64,000 nucleotides of DNA from assembly GCF_001038485.1 (NCBI RefSeq), contig NZ_LDUE01000060.1, positions 62,001 to 126,000 of the forward strand, written 5' to 3'. Of the stretch, positions 44,164 to 52,891 are shown piece after piece. The translations under genes were made by a program, and so were the position numbers. Position 1 is the stretch's first letter. Each line of letters starts with the position of its first letter. The DNA is from Ornithinibacillus californiensis. Its GTDB lineage: Bacteria > Bacillota > Bacilli > Bacillales > Amphibacillaceae. The notes below the pieces were generated by a model. It made no database searches and was not told the DNA's origin. It saw only the letters and a program-made list of their open reading frames with translations.

Positions 44164-44745
44164 ATGCAGCATAGTCAACTATTAACAGAAATTCCAGTGT
44201 TAGAAACAGAGAGGTTTACACTAAGAGGTGTTACACCTAATGATGCTACAAAGTTATTTCCTATGATGAGCAATAAAGAAACGATGAAATTCATTACACC
44301 TGATCCGGTAAAAAGTGAAGCGGATATGCAAGAAGTAGTTACTAATTATCTTACAAAATTCAAAGACCAAAAGGAAATCCCATGGGTAATTATTAATAAA
44401 GAGACTGATGAAATCATTGGCCAATTTCGTTTACATAAACTACACCTTTGGCACCGTAAAGCCGAAATGGGAGCAGTCGTTGGTGAGGCGTTTCAACAAA
44501 AAGGTGTAATGACTGAAGTTTTACAAGTAATCCTACCATTTGCTTTTGAAACGCTAAATCTAAATCGATTAGTTGGGGATATATTCGCTGAAAATGACGG
44601 CTCTAGAAAGCTTTTAGAGAAGTTTGGATTTACAAAAGAAGGTGTTCTAAGAGATACGGACTTTGATGGAGAAAGATATCATGATACAGTTGTCTATTCC
44701 ATGTTAAAGAAGGAATATCTAAATAAAATAACACCTCTTGAGTAA
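44164..44745 (+). CDS. GNAT-family N-acetyltransferase (RimJ/RimL-like)
   Basis: 193 aa. It begins L-E-T-E-R-F-T-L-R-G-V-T-P-N-D-A, with acetyl-CoA region V-V-G-E-A-F-Q-Q-K-G-V-M-T-E and the terminal F-A-E-N-D-G-S-R-K-L-L-E-K-F-G-F motif, all typical of the ribosomal-protein/amino-sugar GNAT group. Target unknown. ATG 44164 with GGAGGATT upstream; 55 bases after the VOC gene, possibly co-transcribed. Confidence 0.88.
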   Translation: MQHSQLLTEIPVLETERFTLRGVTPNDATKLFPMMSNKETMKFITPDPVKSEADMQEVVTNYLTKFKDQKEIPWVIINKETDEIIGQFRLHKLHLWHRKAEMGAVVGEAFQQKGVMTEVLQVILPFAFETLNLNRLVGDIFAENDGSRKLLEKFGFTKEGVLRDTDFDGERYHDTVVYSMLKKEYLNKITPLE

Positions 44746-44843
44746 AACCCTACAGATAATTTACATAATAATTTGAAAAATATATAATAACGATATACAA
44801 GTATTATCTGAAATCAAGTAAATATACAGAGTAGAGGTGCTAT

Positions 44844-45764
44844 ATGAAACTAGTAAACTATCAAGTAAAGAACAAAGAAGATAACCCCCGAGTTGGTTTT
44901 GTATTGGATGAAAGAATAGTAGATGTTCAAGATGCCTTTCGAAAATATAAACAACAGGATGTAGTGGAGAATCTAGATGCACTACTTCCCGCTAATCCAA
45001 CGGACTTTTTCAAGTTGGGAAACCCGGCGATTGAAAAAGCGAAAGAAGTTTATACATATGTAACGGAGCAGCCTAAGGATAATACATCTTTCCTGAGAGA
45101 GGAAGTCTATATAGGTACTCCTATTCCAGAGCCGTCAAAAGTCATCTGTGTAGGAAGAAACTACGTGGAGCATGCGCAAGAAATGAAAAGTGATATTCCC
45201 GAGTATCCAGTTTTATTTGCGAAGTTTGCTAATGCGTTGATTGGGCCAGAAGATGATATCGAGAAGACACCTCAAACCGAAAAGCTCGATTATGAAGTGG
45301 AGCTAACAATTGTAATTGGTAAAGAAGCTTCCCAGGTTAAAAGAGAGAATGCCTTTGACTATATTGCGGGCTATACAATAGGAAATGACATTTCTGCTAG
45401 GGACTTGCAAAAGAGAACACCTCAATGGTTGCAAGGAAAAACAATCGATAAGAGCACCCCAATTGGCCCTTGGGTCGTAACTGCAGACGAAGTGGGTGAT
45501 CCTGGTAAGCTAGATGTTCGCTGCTACGTAAATGGTGAATTACGCCAATCATCGAATACGGAAAAGTTTATTTTTGATGTGCCGTTTTTAATTGAATTTA
45601 TCTCTAATCTAATTACATTATACCCAGGAGATATCATTATGACTGGAACGCCAGATGGAGTGGCATTTGGTATGGATCAACCGAAGTTCCTGCAAGATGG
45701 GGATATCATTACGAATGAGATCGAAAAAATTGGTACTTTGGAAAACCGCGTTAGGAATAAATAA
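44844..45764 (+). CDS. Fumarylacetoacetate hydrolase-family protein (YisK-like)
   Basis: 306 aa. An N-terminal variable domain (1-95) is followed by the FAH core: V-I-C-V-G-R-N-Y-V-E-H-A, F-A-K-F-A-N-A, L-D-Y-E-V-E-L-T-I-V-I-G-K (metal-binding Glu pair), N-D-I-S-A-R-D-L-Q, T-G-T-P-D-G-V. The family includes acylpyruvases and oxaloacetate decarboxylases; B. subtilis YisK is the nearest known type. ATG 44844 has AGAGGTG upstream. Confidence 0.87.
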   Translation: MKLVNYQVKNKEDNPRVGFVLDERIVDVQDAFRKYKQQDVVENLDALLPANPTDFFKLGNPAIEKAKEVYTYVTEQPKDNTSFLREEVYIGTPIPEPSKVICVGRNYVEHAQEMKSDIPEYPVLFAKFANALIGPEDDIEKTPQTEKLDYEVELTIVIGKEASQVKRENAFDYIAGYTIGNDISARDLQKRTPQWLQGKTIDKSTPIGPWVVTADEVGDPGKLDVRCYVNGELRQSSNTEKFIFDVPFLIEFISNLITLYPGDIIMTGTPDGVAFGMDQPKFLQDGDIITNEIEKIGTLENRVRNK

Positions 45765-45830
45765 AAACTCAGCACGTAAGATGGTAAGTAGGTTATGATT
45801 GTTAATTATTCATAGCAAAGGAGGGATTAC

Positions 45831-46031
45831 ATGAGTGAAAAGGTTGTAATCAAGGTAAATGATAATGGCTCGCTCCGAATTACTGGAGATGTAGAATTAG
45901 TTGATGCGGAAGGCAATGTATTTGAAACGAAAAAGAGCTTTTCCTTATGTCGTTGTGGTCACTCTGCTAATAAACCATTCTGTGATGGAACACATCGTAA
46001 AATAGGATTTGAAAGTGCTCCAAGAGCGTAA
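45831..46031 (+). CDS. CDGSH iron-sulfur protein
   Basis: 66 aa. The C-terminal half has C-R-C-G-H-S-A-N-K-P-F-C-D-G-T-H, the complete 3Cys-1His CDGSH motif that binds a redox-active [2Fe-2S] cluster. No membrane anchor. Start ATG 45831 with AGGAGGGA. Electron transfer or cluster donation is likely; partner unknown. Confidence 0.92.
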   Translation: MSEKVVIKVNDNGSLRITGDVELVDAEGNVFETKKSFSLCRCGHSANKPFCDGTHRKIGFESAPRA

Positions 46032-46035
46032 TAAA

Positions 46036-46070
46036 AAATCCGTAATCCCACATAGGGGTTACGGATTTCT
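46036..46070. terminator. Bidirectional terminator
   Basis: AAATCCGTAATCCC / GGGGTTACGGATTT between the CDGSH gene (+) and the second anti-sigma gene (-). Confidence 0.82.
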
Positions 46071-46073
46071 TAT

Positions 46074-47222
46074 TTATTGGATTGGCATCCAGGATACTTT
46101 CCAGACATCTAGCTCTTTGTCTCTATACAGCCTGAATCCTATTTCATAGTCTAGGATGTAGCGAATAATGACTTCATCTTCTGTTCGATACAACTCCTCA
46201 AAACGATTTAATTCAAGCATTTGATTATAAAATTCTGTAGCCTGAGCCTCTGAATGATTTGCTTCAGCTAGGAATGTTTCCTTGTCTGGAACATAGTGAT
46301 TTTCCTTGTTGAAATATAGAGCATGTTGTACTTCCAAATCACCTTGGTAATCAGCATAGTGATAAAGCTTAAACACGTCAAAGGCTGTTAAACCCTTTAA
46401 TACCGTATCATCTTTACTCGCTTTATATTCTTCATAAATATTAAGCAATTCGTTAGATAAGGTAATGGATTCATTATAGATATTTAAGTCAATTCCAGTC
46501 ATACCTGATTCATCTGCTACTTTAATATAAATACTAGATCCCTCTGGTGAGTAGTGGTATTCCAATTCCTCAACGAAAATGGAGAGTTCTGTTCCTACGG
46601 TTCGATCGATGTCATAGACCTTTCGTGCAAATGCCCCATTGGAAATATAAATGGGAATATCTTCTTTGCTATCACCTTCAGCAATAGGAATTTGTTGCCA
46701 AGAATCTTCATTAGGTTCAAAACGGAGTGATTTATCATTTGCAAAGCTACCAGATAAATGATAACCCACAAACGTTATGATCATTTGCTCCCCGTCTTGT
46801 TGAACATCTGATACAGGGAAGTTTATATCATACTGGACATTATCTGGATGGAAGATGTTTGAAGCCATACTTTCCTCTGAAGCAGAATCTTCCATAACAG
46901 AATTGTTATTTATCCCTGTATTAAAAGACTCCATTTCTGCTTCTGCAACTTCCTGATCCATACTCATTTCTTTGCTATCACTAGCATCATCGCTACCACT
47001 CATAAACATACCCGGTTGTTGGTTGGTAGAGATGAGAAAAATAACAAAAGCCATAGCCAAAACAACACCAGTAAGTAATTGCGGATATAGATGAAACTTT
47101 TTTCGCTCTGGTTTATTGGAAAGTTCACTGATTTTACTGCGAATTACTTGCTTATCCTTCTCTGAGAAGGATGTTGGAATTTGATCATATTCATTTCTTA
47201 AATCTTTTAATTGCTTATCCAT
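46074..47222 (-). CDS. Putative anti-sigma factor, single-pass membrane protein
   Basis: About 382 aa. A cytoplasmic N-terminal helical part (1-40, with V-I-R-S-K-I-S-E-L-S), one membrane segment (about 46-64), an acidic linker with repeated E-M-E-S and S-D-D-A, then a large external domain of about 260 residues with strand-rich DUF4179-like composition. ATG 47222 follows AAAGGTGG by eight bases and overlaps the sigma stop (ATGGATAA). It should hold the adjacent ECF sigma inactive and sense an envelope signal. No zinc motif is seen. Confidence 0.72.
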   Translation of the reverse strand: MDKQLKDLRNEYDQIPTSFSEKDKQVIRSKISELSNKPERKKFHLYPQLLTGVVLAMAFVIFLISTNQQPGMFMSGSDDASDSKEMSMDQEVAEAEMESFNTGINNNSVMEDSASEESMASNIFHPDNVQYDINFPVSDVQQDGEQMIITFVGYHLSGSFANDKSLRFEPNEDSWQQIPIAEGDSKEDIPIYISNGAFARKVYDIDRTVGTELSIFVEELEYHYSPEGSSIYIKVADESGMTGIDLNIYNESITLSNELLNIYEEYKASKDDTVLKGLTAFDVFKLYHYADYQGDLEVQHALYFNKENHYVPDKETFLAEANHSEAQATEFYNQMLELNRFEELYRTEDEVIIRYILDYEIGFRLYRDKELDVWKVSWMPIQ

Positions 47223-47808
47223 GGCTGGCACCACCTTTATTAGAAGATAAGCATTCCTTCAGTTTGTCACGCCCGCGATTTAGTCTTGTGCGAACAGTCG
47301 CTTCATTCATGTCCAGCACTTGAGAAATCTCTTTAGTCGATAAATCCTTAAAGTAGAATAGAATAATCACTTCGCGGTATTTTATCGGTAAATCCATGAC
47401 CGTTTTAAGCAGTTCGCTCGAGTGGTCTTTTTCGAGAGCTAGTTCTTCCGGTGTGATTTCCTCTTGTTTCATAGTGTGGGAAGAAGTAATGAGCTTCTCT
47501 CTTAATCGTTTGTTCCTCGAATGCCAACTTCTTAAGTAGTCCTTACATTTATTAATAGCAATAGAGTATATCCAGCTTTTTAAGGATGAATTTCCTTGGA
47601 ATGTATTTAATTTTTGGTAGATTGTAACAAAGACTTCTTGTGTTACATCGTCGGTGTCTGCGGAGTTTTTTACATATGCAAAAACTAAGCGCTTTATTTC
47701 ATCGCCATACGTATCCATGATTGTTTCGATGGCCAGGGCAGGGTTGGACTGCAGTTCCTTGATGCCCTCTTTATCGCATGTCGGATGGAAAGCTTTCGAG
47801 TGGCCCAC
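47215..47808 (-). CDS. ECF-type RNA polymerase sigma factor (second)
   Basis: 197 aa. Region 2: D-D-V-T-Q-E-V-F-V-T-I-Y-Q-K-L and S-L-K-S-W-I-Y-S-I-A-I-N-K-C-K-D-Y-L-R; region 4: Y-F-K-D-L-S-T-K-E-I-S-Q-V-L-D-M-N-E-A-T-V-R-T-R-L-N-R-G-R. GTG 47808 lies seven bases after AGGAGG. Co-transcribed with its anti-sigma partner and preceded by an ECF-type promoter, so positive autoregulation is likely. Related to the sigma-V/W/M group; specificity unknown. Confidence 0.9.
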   Translation of the reverse strand: MGHSKAFHPTCDKEGIKELQSNPALAIETIMDTYGDEIKRLVFAYVKNSADTDDVTQEVFVTIYQKLNTFQGNSSLKSWIYSIAINKCKDYLRSWHSRNKRLREKLITSSHTMKQEEITPEELALEKDHSSELLKTVMDLPIKYREVIILFYFKDLSTKEISQVLDMNEATVRTRLNRGRDKLKECLSSNKGGASHG

Positions 47809-47841
47809 TCTTTTTCCTCCTAACTTCCTATCTACATATAA

Positions 47842-47868
47842 GACGTAATCATTTTCTGCAATGTTTCA
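47842..47868 (-). promoter_or_regulatory. ECF promoter of the second sigma operon
   Basis: Minus-strand TGAAAC (47868-47863), 17-base spacer, CGTC (47845-47842), an exact match to the consensus used by sigma-M/W/X-type factors, 33 bases before the GTG start. Confidence 0.75.
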
Positions 47869-48017
47869 AATAGGATTAAATTATTGTTAGTTGTAGTCTA
47901 CCATATAGAGGGTGAAAAGTAATTTTGTTTTTAATTTTCTAAAATTTTATTGTGGACTACCGTAACAACAAATATACTTAGGACTAAGAACACGTTATTG
48001 GAGATGGAGGGATTAAG

Positions 48018-49706
48018 ATGAGGTATGATGCAATCGTTGTTGGAGCTGGACTTGCTGGTTTAGTTGCTACGACTGAAATAGCAAATGCAGGGAATAAAGT
48101 ATTGTTAGTCGATCAAGAACCAAAAGCTTCCTTAGGTGGACAAGCATGGTGGTCATTTGGTGGGCTGTTCTTGGTAGATTCACCAGAGCAACACCGGATG
48201 GGGATAAAGGATTCGAAGGAATTAGCATGGCAGGACTGGCTAGGTACAGCAGGATTTGACCGAGAAGATGACGAAGATTCTTGGGGAATGAAATGGGCAA
48301 AAGCTTATGTGGATTTTGCCTCTGGTGAAAAGCGAGAGTGGCTTAAAAACATGGGAGTTCGCTTTTTCCCAGTTGTTGGCTGGGCAGAACGTGGTGGCTA
48401 CTTAGCAGAAGGTCATGGAAATTCGGTGCCGCGCTTCCATATTGTCTGGGGGACAGGCCCTGGAGTTGTTGCTCCTTTTCAGCAGAAATTAGAAGAGCAT
48501 ATAAAAACAGGGCTCGTTACATACCTTTCTAGACATCGAGTTGATACACTTGTTCAGGAAAATGGACACATTATTGGGATAGAGGGAGCGATACTTGAGC
48601 CAAGTGATGCAAAAAGAGGAGAGAAGAGCTCACGTGAAGTAGTGGGTGAGTTCAAATATGATGGAGATGCAGTTATCGTAGCAAGTGGTGGAATGGGAGC
48701 TAATTTAGAGTTAATTCGAAAAAACTGGCCCGAACGATTAGGTGAACCTCCTAAAAATATGATATCTGGAGTACCGGATCATGTGGACGGGAGAATGCTC
48801 GCTATAACAGAGAGAGCTGGTGGAAGGATTGTGAATCGGGATCGGATGTGGCATTACACAGAAGGAATTAAAAACTGGAATCCAATTTGGACGGCACATG
48901 GCATTCGAATTTTACCCGGCCCATCTTCTATCTGGTTAGACGCACAGGGCAAGCGGTTCCCTGCACCGAATTTCCCAGGATTTGATACATTGGGGACATT
49001 AGAAGCGATTATGAAGACTGGGTATGATTACTCATGGTTTATTCTGACAGAAAAAATAATAGAAAAGGAATTTGCATTATCAGGGTCTGAGCAAAACCCA
49101 GACTTAACCGAGAAGAGCATCAAAAAGCTACTATCACGGGTTCTACCTGGTCCACCTGCTCCAGTGAAGGCGTTTATGGATAAGGGTGAAGATTTTATTG
49201 TTGCTGACAATCTAAATGAGTTAGTAAAAGGGATGAATGAATTAACAGGAGAAAATTTGTTAGAAGTAACGGAAATAGAAAGACAGATTGAAGCGCGAGA
49301 CCGAGAGATGGATAACAAGTTTACAAAGGATCTTCAAGTAACCGCACTAAGAGGTGCAAGAAATTATCGTGGTGATAAGCTAATTCGAGTGGCATCCCCA
49401 CATAAGATTTTAGATCCAAAAAATGGCCCACTAATTGCCGTAAGACTAAATATTCTAAGCCGAAAAACACTTGGAGGCCTGCAGACCGATTTGTCTGCAA
49501 GAGTATTGGACTCATCAGGCAATCCTATCCCAGGCTTATATGCAGCAGGAGAAGCAACAGGATTTGGCGGCGGTGGAGTTCACGGCTACAGAGCATTAGA
49601 AGGAACATTCCTTGGAGGATGTTTGTTTACAGGAAGAGTAGCAGGGCAGAGTGTTGTGAGTGATATAGGTAAAGGGATAGTATCAAAAACAAAGATTGAG
49701 CAATAA
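48018..49706 (+). CDS. FAD-dependent dehydrogenase (KstD/fumarate-reductase-like flavoprotein)
   Basis: 562 aa. N-terminal dinucleotide fold V-V-G-A-G-L-A-G-L-V-A-T-T-E (8-21), an FAD-binding FRD/SDH-type middle and the C-terminal FAD motif G-L-Y-A-A-G-E-A-T-G-F-G-G-G-G-V-H-G-Y-R-A-L-E-G-T-F-L-G-G. Homologues are annotated as FAD-binding dehydrogenases; related enzymes act on 3-ketosteroids or fumarate. It stands alone, and the electron acceptor is unknown. ATG 48018 with GGAGGGA. Confidence 0.88.
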   Translation: MRYDAIVVGAGLAGLVATTEIANAGNKVLLVDQEPKASLGGQAWWSFGGLFLVDSPEQHRMGIKDSKELAWQDWLGTAGFDREDDEDSWGMKWAKAYVDFASGEKREWLKNMGVRFFPVVGWAERGGYLAEGHGNSVPRFHIVWGTGPGVVAPFQQKLEEHIKTGLVTYLSRHRVDTLVQENGHIIGIEGAILEPSDAKRGEKSSREVVGEFKYDGDAVIVASGGMGANLELIRKNWPERLGEPPKNMISGVPDHVDGRMLAITERAGGRIVNRDRMWHYTEGIKNWNPIWTAHGIRILPGPSSIWLDAQGKRFPAPNFPGFDTLGTLEAIMKTGYDYSWFILTEKIIEKEFALSGSEQNPDLTEKSIKKLLSRVLPGPPAPVKAFMDKGEDFIVADNLNELVKGMNELTGENLLEVTEIERQIEARDREMDNKFTKDLQVTALRGARNYRGDKLIRVASPHKILDPKNGPLIAVRLNILSRKTLGGLQTDLSARVLDSSGNPIPGLYAAGEATGFGGGGVHGYRALEGTFLGGCLFTGRVAGQSVVSDIGKGIVSKTKIEQ

Positions 49707-49713
49707 AAAGAGT

Positions 49714-49744
49714 AACGATGAGTAGGCTGCCTACTCATCGTTTT
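49714..49744. terminator. Bidirectional terminator
   Basis: AACGATGAGTAG / CTACTCATCGTT, 12-bp stem between the flavoprotein (+) and the Rv2525c-like gene (-). Confidence 0.85.
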
Positions 49745-49747
49745 GTA

Positions 49748-50404
49748 TTACCATAACCCCTCAAACAACCTAGCATCAATCAAATTCGTATCAATTAAAC
49801 ATGCTTCTGCATTCTCCCCGTATTGCCATCCCCAAACATTGGATAGGCATGGAGGAGAGACAGGCTTATATGTTGGCGCATCCGTTTTGTTAGAAGGCCC
49901 CGGAGTTGGTTCTTGACTCCAGATGACAAGCTGATCACTTATCTCCTCATTATTGGAGGCAGCCGTACAGTAAGCTTCATTAAAAGTTGCAGAACTCGGA
50001 TCGGCGTAAATTCCTGGCAGGTATCCACTTGGATATATGGCATCAACCCATCCCCTAATCCAGGCCTCATCAATAGCAAAGTCCTTTTCCGTATTAGCAA
50101 AAAGAAAAACACCTTCAGGAAAAGCTAGTCTTTTCGCATGGTATATTGCGTTTGCTGCAGCTACCCTTCCGTTTCGATAGCCTGTGGCATCGCTAAAATC
50201 ATTATATATTGGTAAAATCCTAACACTTTTCCCCCGAATAAAGTTGATTTCATCATCCGTTAATCCGACCGAAACGTTTGGAACAGTTGATAAATATCGT
50301 CCCCAATAAAGCGGACTTCCAAAATTACTCAAAACACAATTATATAGGTTATCTGTAACACGTGCAGCGGAATCTACTCCCCATAAATATCTTGGCATTT
50401 GCAT
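49748..50404 (-). CDS. Rv2525c-like glycoside-hydrolase-like (DUF1906) protein
   Basis: 218 aa, one domain with a TIM-barrel-like layout: W-G-V-D-S-A at the start, Y-W-G-R-Y-L, I-L-P-I-Y-N-D-F, A-A-N-A-I-Y-H-A-K-R-L, F-A-N-T-E-K-D-F, and a closing W-G-W-Q-Y-G and D-T-N-L-I-D-A. This matches the DUF1906/Rv2525c group, related to GH25 muramidases. No signal peptide. Possible role in spore or cell-wall glycan; catalysis unproven. ATG 50404 has AAGGGAGA upstream. Confidence 0.72.
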   Translation of the reverse strand: MQMPRYLWGVDSAARVTDNLYNCVLSNFGSPLYWGRYLSTVPNVSVGLTDDEINFIRGKSVRILPIYNDFSDATGYRNGRVAAANAIYHAKRLAFPEGVFLFANTEKDFAIDEAWIRGWVDAIYPSGYLPGIYADPSSATFNEAYCTAASNNEEISDQLVIWSQEPTPGPSNKTDAPTYKPVSPPCLSNVWGWQYGENAEACLIDTNLIDARLFEGLW

Positions 50405-50552
50405 TTCTCCCTTATATGTTTCATTCGTCTAATTATCTTATGTAATTCGATTAATATGGGTCATAACCTAATACCATCTTCATGTATTCATTGGGGTATA
50501 AGTTTATGATTAATCCTAAAACTATAATGAATATGAAAAGGGAGGCAAAGAT

Positions 50553-50699
50553 ATGGTTAACAAGGAAAAGGAATTTAATAATATGTTTAAGGAAAATAAA
50601 AACCATGGTGAGCATCGTAATGGACGAAAAAGTCAGTTTAAGAACAGTTCTGCACATGGAGAAGATAAACCGGATGAGTACTTAAATCGAAAGGACTAA
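50553..50699 (+). CDS. 48-aa hydrophilic peptide
   Basis: ATG 50553 follows GGGAGG by seven bases; stop TAA 50697-50699. The product is rich in Lys, Asn, Glu and His, with no hydrophobic stretch (K-E-F-N-N-M-F-K-E-N-K-N-H-G-E-H-R-N-G, then K-P-D-E-Y-L-N). The composition recalls minor spore-core or coat peptides of bacilli, but it matches none I know. A terminator follows immediately. Confidence 0.55.
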   Translation: MVNKEKEFNNMFKENKNHGEHRNGRKSQFKNSSAHGEDKPDEYLNRKD

Positions 50700-50705
50700 A
50701 TAGAA

Positions 50706-50734
50706 AAGGCATTCGTTTTTAACGAATGCCTTCT
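50706..50734. terminator. Bidirectional terminator
   Basis: AAGGCATTCGTT / AACGAATGCCTT perfect stem between the 48-aa gene (+) and the PII-like gene (-). Confidence 0.85.
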
Positions 50735-50740
50735 GTATGT

Positions 50741-51478
50741 TTAAATTTCTTCATTCATTTTATCACTTACTAAATTGTTTAATAAGTGGTTAATACCAAC
50801 GGTTTTCTCTACTTCCAGAACAAAAGCAATACCTTTACCAGGAGTATTTAGCTCGGCATCCTGATTGATAGCCTCAAGGACATCGCCTGTTTTATCTCGA
50901 GTGATAAGCGTTAAAATAACTTCCTTTTCCGGCTCAATCAAAATGTTGAACAGTTTTGCTTGTTCATGTATACCAGTACCTCTTCCGTTGATAATGGTAC
51001 CACCTTCAGCGCCAGCTTTTTTAGAGGCGTCAACCACTTTATCTGAGTCGCCTTTATTTACGATGGTAACGATTACGTCATAAAGTATCTTATCCTCATT
51101 CATGGTGATTGTAACCTCCTCCTCTTCGCCTGCTGCTGTATCTAATTCTAATCCAAGCATGTGACAAATTCCAGTAACATTTTTTGTATTAATAACAAAA
51201 GCAATTCCATGCTTTTTTTCATTTAATTTTGCGGTAGTAATAATCGTATCTAAAATGGTAGGATATATATCATCTGTCACTAACGTTAGTATAATTTCCC
51301 GTTCCCGTTCAACAGGGATGCCCATAAAACGCATCTTTTCTTCCGCGCGAAAACCATTTCCTAGGAGAGTAGTTCCGCCTTTGGCACCAGCTTTCTTCGT
51401 AGCTTGAACGATCTTTTTTGCTTTTTCCTTTTTAACGATCGTGATAATGAGCTTTTGATTTAGCTTGGTTTGAGGCAT
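50741..51478 (-). CDS. Tandem PII-like protein of the DUF1538 operon
   Basis: 245 aa made of two homologous PII-like domains. Domain 1 (about 5-112) has A-G-A-K-G-G-T-T and K-H-G-I-A-F-V-I; domain 2 (about 125-235) has A-G-A-E-G-G-T-I-I and G-K-G-I-A-F-V-L-E-V. PII proteins form trimers that bind ATP/ADP and 2-oxoglutarate and gate transporters such as AmtB. A fused pair is unusual in number for a trimer. ATG 51478 has AAGGAGA ten bases upstream and overlaps the end of the DUF1538 gene by 47 bases. A regulator of those membrane proteins is the natural inference. Confidence 0.82.
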   Translation of the reverse strand: MPQTKLNQKLIITIVKKEKAKKIVQATKKAGAKGGTTLLGNGFRAEEKMRFMGIPVEREREIILTLVTDDIYPTILDTIITTAKLNEKKHGIAFVINTKNVTGICHMLGLELDTAAGEEEEVTITMNEDKILYDVIVTIVNKGDSDKVVDASKKAGAEGGTIINGRGTGIHEQAKLFNILIEPEKEVILTLITRDKTGDVLEAINQDAELNTPGKGIAFVLEVEKTVGINHLLNNLVSDKMNEEI

Positions 51479-52202
51479 ATTGTCTCTTCTCCTTCCTACC
51501 AAATAAAATTCCAAGTGTTAATACACTTAATATAGGAGCAAGTGCAACAAGTGCTACCATGCCGAAACCATCTAGAAGAGGGTCCCTTCCTTCGGTTACC
51601 GATGCCACCCCAACAAATAAAGCAAGTAAGAAGGTAGCTGTCATCGGTCCAGTAGCTACACCACCGGAATCAAAGGCAATAGATGTAAAAGTCTTGGATG
51701 AAAATTTAACCAAGATTAGTGCTATTATATATCCTGGCACGAGAAAATACCATAGGGAAATGCCCAAAAAGATACGAATAAAAGCAGCAACAATAGCTAA
51801 GCCAACTCCTATAGATAACGTGTATAAAAGTATTTTACCTGGTATATATCCACCGGAAACTTTTTCTACTTGATTGATAAGAACGCTTACAGCTGGTTCC
51901 GCATAGATAACGAAGAATCCGATGACGAACCCGATCGGTAAAAGAATCCATTTATTTGGTAAGGCACCAAGTTGTTTACCCATTAATTCTCCCACCGGCA
52001 GGAAACCTATATGTACGCCTTGTAGAAATATGGATAGACCTAAGAAAGTAAGTAAAAAGCCCATTCCGATATCTAGTATTTTTCGAAGCGGTAATTTTAA
52101 AAAGAATAGCTGGAAGAATAAAAACACAGCAGCTAATGGTGCTAATGCAGTAAATACATCTAACAACACGTGTGAAAAGCCTTCAAATATATTCAAGCTC
52201 AT
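51432..52202 (-). CDS. DUF1538 membrane protein, second
   Basis: 256 aa with seven or so membrane segments. It shares with the next gene the blocks A-E-P-A-V-S-V-L-I-N-Q-V-E-K-V-S-G-G (about 100-117) and F-D-S-G-G-V-A-T-G-P-M-T-A-T (about 178-191), which mark DUF1538. The small, Gly-rich, acidic motifs inside membrane regions look like an ion or substrate path. The start overlaps the previous stop (ATGA), so the two are translated together, probably as a heteromer. A basic C-terminal tail ends in the overlap with the PII-like gene. Confidence 0.82.
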   Translation of the reverse strand: MSLNIFEGFSHVLLDVFTALAPLAAVFLFFQLFFLKLPLRKILDIGMGFLLTFLGLSIFLQGVHIGFLPVGELMGKQLGALPNKWILLPIGFVIGFFVIYAEPAVSVLINQVEKVSGGYIPGKILLYTLSIGVGLAIVAAFIRIFLGISLWYFLVPGYIIALILVKFSSKTFTSIAFDSGGVATGPMTATFLLALFVGVASVTEGRDPLLDGFGMVALVALAPILSVLTLGILFGRKEKRQYASNQAKSKAHYHDR

Positions 52203-52891
52203 CCGTAAATCACCCCTAATAGTAGAACGGAAATGATGGGACCAATTGAAGCTAAGGCAACTAGACCAAATCCGTCGCTAGAGGATGATTTCCCGCGAAT
52301 AACAGTAGCAACCCCTACCCCTAAAGAAAGAATAAAAGGAACGGTCAAAGGACCAGTTGTTACGCCACCAGAATCGAAGGAAATTGGCACAAAGGTTGCT
52401 GGGGTAAATGCAGCAAGCAGGAATATAACGGTATATCCAGCTATCAACAAATAGATAATGTTAATATTTAATATGATACGGAGCATAGCAAGACCAACAA
52501 ATAAGCCTACCCCTAATGCAACAGATAATATTAAGATACTTTGAGGGATTTCACCACCAGATACGCTATCCACTTGAGTAGCGAGTACTCGTACATCTGG
52601 TTCAGCGACGGTTACAACAATTCCTAAAATTACTCCAAATAATACAATCATCCATACCTTTTTTGTCTTTGAAAGTGCAGAACCAATTAATTCGCCAACA
52701 GGTTGTAATCCGACACTAACTCCCAATAAAAATAATATAAGTCCAACACCTACCATAAGCGCTCCTAATAAGAATTGAAGGAAAACCTCTGTAGGCAATC
52801 CAATTAAAGTAAATTGGAGAATGGTAATGAGGATTGTGATAGGAACAATGGATAAAAATACCTCTTTTATAGTTTCCTTTATCGTTTCCAT
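52199..52891 (-). CDS. DUF1538 membrane protein, first
   Basis: 230 aa, about seven membrane segments (12-33, 36-62, 70-90, 115-138, 143-162, 180-198 and 205-228). The same two motifs as its paralogue: A-E-P-D-V-R-V-L-A-T-Q-V-D-S-V-S-G-G and F-D-S-G-G-V-T-T-G-P-L-T-V-P. First gene of the operon DUF1538-DUF1538-PII. Function is not established; membrane transport is likely from topology and the PII partner. ATG 52891 with GGGTGGTC upstream, a weak site. The 52892-53197 gap holds no gene or obvious motif. Confidence 0.82.
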   Translation of the reverse strand: METIKETIKEVFLSIVPITILITILQFTLIGLPTEVFLQFLLGALMVGVGLILFLLGVSVGLQPVGELIGSALSKTKKVWMIVLFGVILGIVVTVAEPDVRVLATQVDSVSGGEIPQSILILSVALGVGLFVGLAMLRIILNINIIYLLIAGYTVIFLLAAFTPATFVPISFDSGGVTTGPLTVPFILSLGVGVATVIRGKSSSSDGFGLVALASIGPIISVLLLGVIYG

